This document shows, in pieces, positions 58,401 to 64,000 of a stretch of DNA of 64,000 bases. Origin of the DNA: Fulvivirga sp. M361 (GTDB lineage: Bacteria; Bacteroidota; Bacteroidia; Cytophagales; Cyclobacteriaceae); assembly GCF_007097395.1 (NCBI RefSeq), contig NZ_VKDC01000006.1, forward strand, positions 124,001 through 188,000. Reading direction: 5' to 3'. Both the position numbers and the translations under genes were made by a program. A model generated the notes under the pieces. The model had not been told where the DNA came from, did not search any database, and saw only the letters and a list, made by a program, of their open reading frames with translations. Within the stretch, counting starts at the first letter, position 1. Each line of letters begins with the position of its first letter.

Positions 58401-58607
58401 AATATTCCCAATGGCATTTTCGACCAGAAATTCTTCAAAAATGCCCGGGCCTATGTAAGCGTTCAAAATGCCATACTTTTCACTGAATATGAACTGGGTA
58501 ACCCGGAAGTGGGCAGGGCGGGGGACAATGCCCTGGTCCGAAATGTGTTTCAGGGGAGTTATCCTAATGTAAGGACGTACACCCTGGGGTTAAATGTGAC
58601 TTTTTAA
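55410..58607 (+). CDS. SusC-family TonB-dependent outer-membrane porin
   Basis: The 1065-residue SusC/RagA protein has a signal peptide (ending LAQAQ). An N-terminal carboxypeptidase-regulatory-like domain follows (VTVSGKVIDEKNEALPGANV, DVDGNYTLTVPSNAETLTFS). The SusC signature runs from SEVVVVGYG through LTGQVAGVQTRQTGRPGGGP and PLYVIDGFPVG to VLKDAAAKAIYGSRASAGVV. The barrel ends VRTYTLGLNVTF. It imports oligosaccharides across the outer membrane, energised by TonB, with the SusD-like partner encoded 11 bases downstream. The substrate is unknown. The nearby sulfatase and rhamnose genes suggest sulfated, rhamnose-containing material. Confidence 0.95.
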   Translation: MKKTLQVVLLLLFPLAVALAQAQEVTVSGKVIDEKNEALPGANVIVKGTTIGTVTDVDGNYTLTVPSNAETLTFSFVGYLTEESPINAQSVINMTLYLDVLSLSEVVVVGYGEKRKADLIGAVSQLDAKSIKELPITTFDQALTGQVAGVQTRQTGRPGGGPEVLIRGVSSIGANNAPLYVIDGFPVGNSNEQKDNFNLSWLSPDDIESISVLKDAAAKAIYGSRASAGVVIITTKKGKQGAPSISFSTYTGIQEIPDYEKLDVLNARQLAQFQRERIEDQIRVVQGREPTEEDIPEAFRNPEQYGEGTDWFDEATRNGIMQNYHINMNGGTDKVTYNVSAGYFNQEGVVLTTQFERYSVRAKFDAKISDRLRYGMNIAPSWVRNQASNTDPNEESGFGVYGAVLSSYWVDPSASVNNPDGTLSNNTQGDLLEFFTASPVFRLKETRDNRETSTLLFGNYLELDILKNLTAKTFFSVNNSDRRVDNFTPSTLPGTSLPPNPEGTGIAEAQIIHEVRRNWINENTLTYRAQLNDVHKIDALAGFILEKREFQKTNVEARNLIEEGFIRPITPNNVASDNVNNLKGTESFEENALVSFLGRVNYVYDNKYFVTAALRRDGSSRFGADQRFGNFPSLTAAWRISNEGFWNGSLKNIISDLKLEAGYGLSGNNAIGNYIAQGRVGTINYVFGQVPGANPAVGPVEAPGSVVNRVPNSILTWEETEQWDVGLDIGLLTNRINISLDVYNAVSKDFLISAPVPRSTGFADIISNAGSIRNRGFEIELGTSGLVKAGDFTYDVNVNFTRNVNEVIELTNEELNRGGAGNGTTFSTTREGEPVGLFRGLLITGLFTQAEIDDPDVPKYNGAVEGSINYVDADGDGRLEELEDYVVIGNPHPDFVFGLRHNFKYRNFDLSILMNGAIGQQIFDLSKQNLQNLDGVFNLHTSVLDRFRPGDDPTTKTIPGTVQISGSSVATQRWRIPNSASVQDADYLMVRNITLGYNIPNGIFDQKFFKNARAYVSVQNAILFTEYELGNPEVGRAGDNALVRNVFQGSYPNVRTYTLGLNVTF

Positions 58608-58618
58608 ACGTAGATCAG

Positions 58619-60109
58619 ATGAAAACTTATTATATAGTATTGATTACATTAATTTGTTTACAGGGTTGCGATGACTTTTTGGATGTAACCCCGGAAACGC
58701 AATTTACTCCGGCCACTTTCTTCCAGAACGAAGAGCAGGTAGACCGCGCAGTGGTAGGCGCTTATGCTAAGAATAAAGCAATCCATAATTCTTTGCAATG
58801 GAAATTTGGCGAATTTCGATCCGATAACGCCAGCTTTCAGTTTAATTCAAGTGACAGGGGAGGAATAGCCCTGGAGGCGGTGGATGAATTCATCATGAAC
58901 GCCGATAACAGTGAGATCAGAAAATACTGGGAGGAAGCTTATGATGGTATTGGACGATGTAACTACGTACTTGAAAATATTGACGGTGTAAGGTTCAGTA
59001 GTACATCACAGCGAGACTTGAAAATAGGAGAAGTGCTGTTCATGCGTACCTGGTACTATTTTAACCTGGTCAGGCTATACGGTGATGTCCCTTTTGTGGA
59101 AAGTACATTCGCTACACTGGAAGAATCATTGGGTGAAGAGTTTACTACACTGGTTTCTGCAGAGGTTATCTATGACAGCCTTTTCATAGATGCACAGAGG
59201 GCGATCGATGGCCTGCCGGTACAGTGGGAACTGGAAAATACCGGTCGTGCTACTAAAGGGGCAGCTTTAATGCTAAAAGCGAAAATGCACATGACCCTCC
59301 GGGAGTTTAACGAAGCGATTCCCTTGTTGGAGGAAGTCCAGTCCATGGGATATGAGTTGCAGGATGATTACGAGTCCATCTTTAACCCTGCCAACAAAAA
59401 TAATAAAGAATCCATTTTTGAGATACAGTACTCCTTTGAGTTAGGACAGGCCTCTGATTTTCTGTCCAGCTTCGTCCCTTTTAATAGTGGCGGAGACATA
59501 TTGGGTGGGGTTTTCAGAGCCAATAGCAGGGCCGGCAGAAATCAACCCACACAAGACCTGATGGACCTGTACGAAGACGAGGACGAACGCAAAGCCGTAA
59601 ATATCGGATTGTACATCACAGATGCCGGTGATACCATTCCCTTTATGAATAAGTACAATTATCCTTTATTGGATGCAGGAGCGCAGGATGTGAATTGGCC
59701 CATGTTCCGGTATGCCGATGCATTGCTTATGCTCGCAGAGTGTCTTAATGAAGTAAATGGGCTGGACCAGAACGCCATAGGCATTATTAACCTTATTCGT
59801 CTCAGAGCCGGAGTGCGTCCCCTTTCAGACACAAGTTCTGATCCTGATTTGGTTGTGATAACCGCTGATGATCTCCGACTGGCCATAGAAAGGGAACGAA
59901 GACTTGAGTTGGCCTTTGAAAACCATCGTTGGTTCGACCTCGTGCGAACAGGTAAGGCAGAAAGCGTAATGATCGCACACGGCACTGCTCAAAAGAATGA
60001 GAAGACCACCGTTTCAGGCGAAGCTTATACGAACATAAGAACCACCCTTGGCTATCCTACCAATCAGGTTCAGCAATTTGGATACCCCCAAAAACCTGAA
60101 TGGAACTAA
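58619..60109 (+). CDS. SusD/RagB-like glycan-binding lipoprotein
   Basis: The 496-residue SusD-family lipoprotein has a leader ending LQGC followed by DDFLDVTPETQFTP, the typical SusD N-terminus. It has the internal helical repeats (EVLFMRTWYYFNLVRLYGDV, GAALMLKAKMHMTLREFNEA, MFRYADALLMLAECLNEVNG) and the late IERERRLELAFENHRWFDLV motif. It pairs with the SusC porin encoded 11 bases upstream to capture and import oligosaccharide. It is separated by one base from the next gene, a large repetitive secreted protein, so all three are probably one transcript. Confidence 0.95.
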   Translation: MKTYYIVLITLICLQGCDDFLDVTPETQFTPATFFQNEEQVDRAVVGAYAKNKAIHNSLQWKFGEFRSDNASFQFNSSDRGGIALEAVDEFIMNADNSEIRKYWEEAYDGIGRCNYVLENIDGVRFSSTSQRDLKIGEVLFMRTWYYFNLVRLYGDVPFVESTFATLEESLGEEFTTLVSAEVIYDSLFIDAQRAIDGLPVQWELENTGRATKGAALMLKAKMHMTLREFNEAIPLLEEVQSMGYELQDDYESIFNPANKNNKESIFEIQYSFELGQASDFLSSFVPFNSGGDILGGVFRANSRAGRNQPTQDLMDLYEDEDERKAVNIGLYITDAGDTIPFMNKYNYPLLDAGAQDVNWPMFRYADALLMLAECLNEVNGLDQNAIGIINLIRLRAGVRPLSDTSSDPDLVVITADDLRLAIERERRLELAFENHRWFDLVRTGKAESVMIAHGTAQKNEKTTVSGEAYTNIRTTLGYPTNQVQQFGYPQKPEWN

Positions 60110-60110
60110 C

Positions 60111-63100
60111 ATGAAAAGAAGAACGGAAGATTTTAATACTAATCGTATGATAAAGAGATTTACGCTATTTATACTCATGATTATTTGTGCTGTTCAGGTT
60201 GCTGAAGCCCAGGTGATTGTTTCAGAGGATTTTGATTATACTGCTGGTTCTAATCTGGGTAATGCCAATGGCGGTACAGGGTGGGGCGGTTCCTGGCAAG
60301 CGTTAGCCACGGAAAGGACTATTGTAGATGATACCCTTAGAAATTACAGGATAGGTAAAGCCAGTGGGACTTATTTAGACCTATCAGTGACCAGTGCAGC
60401 TGAAAATCTGCGCTATCAAAGAGCGCTAGCTTCCGATATCACAGATGATGGAAATACTTACTGGCTTGGTTTTACCATGGACATAATGTCTACAGGAGGT
60501 AATGTAGCCAATTTAGTTTTACTGGATGAGAATGGTACCAGCCTTAAATTCATTATTGGCCGAATTGGTAATGGTAAGTTAGCAGTCGGAGCGCCTAATG
60601 ACTTTGAAAGTATTGATGACATCAGCCCCAACCAATTGAACTGGCTTGTGGCAAAAATATCGTTTACAGGTGATACTGAAGAAGACACCGTCAGGCTTTT
60701 CGTCAACCCTGATCCGGAGATAGAGCCCACAAATGATATGGCTGGAGCTACTTTTAGCGGAACTATAATGAATACCGGAATAATTAATTCTATCATGATA
60801 AGAGCTGAAGATATCACCTCCATTACGGCAAGTTTTGATGATATATACCTTGGACAAAGCTATAATGATGTAGTCCCGGCTACAGCAGTTGATATAGCCA
60901 AATATCTACCCGTTAGAGAGAAGTTTGAATATGCCGCTGATGCTGGTATTTCCGGAAACGGAACAGCTTCGGAAGGTTGGGGTGGTCCGTGGGAGCTTAC
61001 AGGAGGTGTAGAGCAGAATGTGGTCAGTCAGCAGATCAGCAATGAAAATATTCTTAGGACAACTATAGGTAACTCGCTTTTGATGGACAATGTCGCAGGC
61101 GAAACCCGGCTTACCCGGCCTTTATCGCAGACTTATGAAGACAACGGATTAACCTATTGGTTCAGTTATTTCGGTGATTTTGTGAATGCAGATGGTAATG
61201 ATATTATGTTGCCTATGTTGATTAATAATGACATTGAGGTGATGGGGCCTGGCGGTCCGGGAGGACAGTTTGCGGCGAGCGGTAAATGGGACGGGGCCTT
61301 TCAATTTGGCCTGGGGAAATTTTCAGGCGGATTTGACAAGGAGGTTACTACCTTGACAGAAGATGGAGCGCACTGGCTGGTTACTTCTATTGAAACCAAT
61401 GGTACCAGCGATGCGGATACATTAAGGTTATTCTTAGACCCAAATCCGGGAGTGGAGCCACAGATAGGAGATGAAGTAGCTAAATTCTGGTCGACACGAT
61501 TAAACGACGGGTGGAAAGCCATAGGAATTAAAAACGGTCCCGGCAACTTAAAGACTAACATCGATGACATGTATCTGGCTATTGACTACAAGGATGTGGT
61601 TCCCGAAGACTTAGCGACAATAGATGCGCCGCCTTCGCCCGCCTTTGAAAAATTTGAGTATACAGCGGGAGCGGGGATAAGTGGTAATGGTGCCATAGAA
61701 AATGGTTGGTCAGGTCCTTGGGAATTGATAGGAGGTCCGGAACAAAATGTAGTGAATGAGTCTATTGTCAATAGCAATATTTTAAAGATCACCACCGGTA
61801 ATTCACTCCTCATGGATGCCGCCGTTGGTGAAACACGTATTGCAAGACCGCTAGCGAGTACCTATGAAGATAATGGTCGTACCTATTGGATGAGCTTCTT
61901 TGCTGATTTTGCCGGTGCGGAGGGCTCGGACCTCATGACCGTCATGTTAATCAACAGTGATGCAGAAACTATGGGGCCTTCAGGTCCTAATGGTCAGTTT
62001 TTAGCTGTAGGGAAATGGAATGCTGCTTTTGAATTTGGCCTGGGGAAATTTTCCGGTGGGTTTGCCAAATCTCCGAATAACGTTACACTAGGCCAGGACG
62101 GCGCCCATTGGTTCGTGGTATCCATTGAAACCAATGGAACTTCAGATGCCGATACAGTTCGCTTGTTTTTAAATCCTGATCCTTTGGTTGAACCAATTAA
62201 TGGTACAGAAACGGTAAAATATGCAGCTACACGTCTTAATGACGGATGGAAAGCAATTGGGATCAAGAATGGTATTGGAACATTAAAATCAAATATAGAT
62301 GATATCCACCTTGGCAATAGCTACGGTGAGGTAGTGCCCAATGATCTTATTGACGTTGCCATACCTTCTGCTGCCTTTGAAAAGTTTGATTATGCAGGTA
62401 ATGAAACCATTGAAGGTAAAGGCAACGCTGAAAATGGTTGGTCAGGCCCCTGGGAACTGGTGGGTGGCGTTGCACAAAATGTGGTATCTGATCAGGTTAC
62501 TAATACAGAGATATTCAGGCAAACCACAGGCAATTCACTATTAATAGATGCAACGGCAGGTTCGACACGTTTGGCGAGACCGTTAGCCGATCGTTATGAA
62601 GACAACGGGTTGACCTATTGGATGAGCTTTTTCGCTGAGTTTAATAATACTACTGACAATGGAGTGACTACGGTCATGCTCATCAATAATGATACGGAAA
62701 CGATGGGCGCTTCCGGTCCCAACGGTCAGTTTGTCACCATTGGTAAATGGACGAGTGCCGGTGCGTTAGCAGTCGGTTCATTTGGGCCATTTGAAGAATC
62801 CGTATTACCAGGTGTGGCGGAAGGTACCCATTGGTTGGTAGCCCGTATTGAAACAAATGGTACTGCGGCGAAAGATACCGTCAGATTATTCTTGAACCCA
62901 GATCCTGCTATTGAACCTGAGGTTGGAAGTGAAGTGTTGAAGTTTGCAGCTTCCGAACTTAATGGAGGTTGGGATGCTATTGGTATTAAAAATGACGGCG
63001 GTGTTATGACTACCCTGATCGATGATATCTATTTGGGCGCTTCGTATGCTGATGCCGTACCGGGAGACTTGATTGACGTTGAATTTCTTTTTACCGCTGG

Positions 63101-64000
63101 AACCACCTATGAACCATTCAGTTATACGGTGGACGCCAATATTGCCGGTAATGGTGACCGCTCTAATGGGTTCGGAGGGCCCTGGGTCCGGACTTCCGGA
63201 GAGGATATAACCGTTTCTGCCGGAAGTATTGAGACAGATTTTACATTATTTGAGGGAAACAAAGCCAGAGTAAATGTGATTACCGATGCCATACAATACG
63301 ACCGTCCCTTATCAGGAACATTTGAAGACGATGGAAGTACTGTCTGGATGAGTTTTCTGATGGATTTTGAAACCGTAGAAAAAATCAGTTCGGAAGGTCA
63401 GCTTGTTTTGATGAATGGAACTGAAGAGGTAATAGGTTTTGGCAGAACAGAAGGGTTTAATCGGATAGGATTTACCTGGGATGATGAATCGTTTGAATTT
63501 ATCTCCGACGCCACTACCGATGATGCGCATTGGGTGGTAGTTAGAATAGATATGTCTGGTGACTCCAATGCTGAGGACATTTATATGTGGGTGGACCCGG
63601 TGCCGGACTTGCAGCCCGGTGTAAATACGGCGGCTACATTCACTAACTCTACGGTGGATAAAAGGCTGGCTATTAATGAAGGCTTTGATGGTATCCGAAT
63701 AAAAACAGGAGGGGGTACACCTTTCAGTTTCTTTATCGATGAGATCCGATTGGGATATTCTTATTCTGATGTGACTACCATAGAAGAAGAAGTGCCGGAA
63801 GATCTTATAGCACGTGAACAATTCAGGTACCCGGTAGGAGAATCCCTGGGTAACATCGGTTCCGCCGGTGGCCAGTGGGGAGGACCGTGGGAAGCAGTAG
63901 TGGCAGGCCCTGCCGTGATAGAAGCAGGAAGTGTTACCATCCCCGGATTGAGTTCATTAGACAATAAAGCCAGGCTGATATCAACTCCTGACTTAGGGGC
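60111..64000 (+). CDS. Very large repetitive secreted protein (LamG-like modules), 3' end beyond the window
   Basis: A frame opens at the ATG at 60111, one base after the SusD stop, and stays open to the window edge, about 1296 residues. An in-frame ATG at 60147 places the signal peptide (IKRFTLFILMIICAVQVAEA) right at the N-terminus and may be the true start. The mature part consists of at least six modules of ~235-245 residues. Each begins with a KFEYxAGxxIxGNG-type block and continues GWGGPWELTGG, TYEDNGLTYWxSxFxDF, AHWLVxSIETNGTSDADT, VRLFLNPDPxxEP and GIKNGxGxLKxNIDDIYLG. The fold resembles LamG/concanavalin-like jelly rolls. Modules starting near 61646 and 62379 are closest to each other; the first and fifth are more diverged. 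It is probably a surface glycan-binding or adhesion protein of the second locus; enzyme domains could lie past the edge. Confidence 0.85.
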   Translation, partial: MKRRTEDFNTNRMIKRFTLFILMIICAVQVAEAQVIVSEDFDYTAGSNLGNANGGTGWGGSWQALATERTIVDDTLRNYRIGKASGTYLDLSVTSAAENLRYQRALASDITDDGNTYWLGFTMDIMSTGGNVANLVLLDENGTSLKFIIGRIGNGKLAVGAPNDFESIDDISPNQLNWLVAKISFTGDTEEDTVRLFVNPDPEIEPTNDMAGATFSGTIMNTGIINSIMIRAEDITSITASFDDIYLGQSYNDVVPATAVDIAKYLPVREKFEYAADAGISGNGTASEGWGGPWELTGGVEQNVVSQQISNENILRTTIGNSLLMDNVAGETRLTRPLSQTYEDNGLTYWFSYFGDFVNADGNDIMLPMLINNDIEVMGPGGPGGQFAASGKWDGAFQFGLGKFSGGFDKEVTTLTEDGAHWLVTSIETNGTSDADTLRLFLDPNPGVEPQIGDEVAKFWSTRLNDGWKAIGIKNGPGNLKTNIDDMYLAIDYKDVVPEDLATIDAPPSPAFEKFEYTAGAGISGNGAIENGWSGPWELIGGPEQNVVNESIVNSNILKITTGNSLLMDAAVGETRIARPLASTYEDNGRTYWMSFFADFAGAEGSDLMTVMLINSDAETMGPSGPNGQFLAVGKWNAAFEFGLGKFSGGFAKSPNNVTLGQDGAHWFVVSIETNGTSDADTVRLFLNPDPLVEPINGTETVKYAATRLNDGWKAIGIKNGIGTLKSNIDDIHLGNSYGEVVPNDLIDVAIPSAAFEKFDYAGNETIEGKGNAENGWSGPWELVGGVAQNVVSDQVTNTEIFRQTTGNSLLIDATAGSTRLARPLADRYEDNGLTYWMSFFAEFNNTTDNGVTTVMLINNDTETMGASGPNGQFVTIGKWTSAGALAVGSFGPFEESVLPGVAEGTHWLVARIETNGTAAKDTVRLFLNPDPAIEPEVGSEVLKFAASELNGGWDAIGIKNDGGVMTTLIDDIYLGASYADAVPGDLIDVEFLFTAGTTYEPFSYTVDANIAGNGDRSNGFGGPWVRTSGEDITVSAGSIETDFTLFEGNKARVNVITDAIQYDRPLSGTFEDDGSTVWMSFLMDFETVEKISSEGQLVLMNGTEEVIGFGRTEGFNRIGFTWDDESFEFISDATTDDAHWVVVRIDMSGDSNAEDIYMWVDPVPDLQPGVNTAATFTNSTVDKRLAINEGFDGIRIKTGGGTPFSFFIDEIRLGYSYSDVTTIEEEVPEDLIAREQFRYPVGESLGNIGSAGGQWGGPWEAVVAGPAVIEAGSVTIPGLSSLDNKARLISTPDLG
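60915..64000 (+). repeat. Tandem ~730-bp modules in the large secreted protein gene
   Basis: Module starts, recognised by the (E)KFxY block or its variant, fall near 60915, 61646, 62379, 63112 and 63823, a spacing of about 711-733 bases, with a diverged first module at ~60220. Shared words in the protein are GPWEL, GNSLL, LARPL, YEDNG, ETNGT, GWKAIGIKN and IDDIYLG. Similarity is clear at protein level but only moderate in DNA, unlike the nearly identical LamG repeats at 38.3-40.7 kb. Confidence 0.85.

Noticed and set aside
1-64000. tRNA, rRNA, CRISPR arrays, prophage genes and complete insertion sequences
   Set aside because: I scanned for cloverleaf-like or repeat-spacer patterns and for transposase, integrase and phage structural protein motifs and found none that hold up. 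A covariance-model search would be needed to exclude small RNAs.

Overview
The window looks like chromosomal DNA of a marine, polysaccharide-degrading member of the Bacteroidota, probably of the Cytophagales type. The evidence is two SusC/SusD-type loci, lipoproteins whose lipid-bearing cysteine is followed by acidic residues, type IX secretion (T9SS) C-terminal sorting domains, several AraC-type regulators and weak ribosome binding sites. Species cannot be decided from sequence alone. I saw no rRNA, tRNA, CRISPR array or intact insertion sequence.

Region 1 (1-18.7 kb, all on the + strand) is an agar/agarose utilisation locus. It starts inside a SusD-like gene, followed by a surface glycan-binding lipoprotein, a secreted GH86 agarase/porphyranase-type enzyme with a T9SS tail, a GH2 beta-galactosidase and a GH3 enzyme. 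Next come four enzymes that together match the known 3,6-anhydro-L-galactose (AHG) pathway: AldA-like AHG dehydrogenase, anhydrogalactonate cycloisomerase, a medium-chain dehydrogenase and a KduD-like reductase. A galactose mutarotase, a RhaT-type sugar/proton symporter, a GH117 exo-anhydrogalactosidase lipoprotein and a membrane-bound AraC regulator close the locus. Spacing is tight throughout. The one clear break is a hairpin between the binding protein and GH86.

Region 2 (19-47.6 kb) is an accessory stretch with mixed strands. It holds an M28 peptidase/AraC pair, an unusual ECF-like sigma factor, and an alpha/beta hydrolase. Its main feature is a 1251-residue single-gene assembly line on the - strand (23.7-27.5 kb): adenylation domain, carrier protein, PLP alpha-oxoamine synthase and an unassigned C-terminal domain. 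Directly upstream of that gene lies a decayed, internally deleted copy of the M28/AraC pair. The rest of the region holds small lipoproteins, HEAT and DKNYY repeat proteins, a TonB receptor, a DUF559 gene bracketed by a perfect 21-bp inverted repeat, a secreted esterase with four nearly identical LamG modules, a serine hydrolase and several housekeeping-type genes. Three genes carry frameshifts or are remnants: a DUF4625-like lipoprotein, a LytTR regulator and a DMT-type transporter.

Region 3 (48-64 kb) joins L-rhamnose catabolism (isomerase and bifunctional aldolase/dehydrogenase, with a divergent GntR regulator) to an S1-type sulfatase and a second SusC/SusD pair. The pair is followed by a very large repetitive secreted protein that runs off the right edge. 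Together these suggest, as inference only, a locus for a sulfated, rhamnose-containing algal polysaccharide such as ulvan. No rhamnulokinase, lyase or glycoside hydrolase is visible here.
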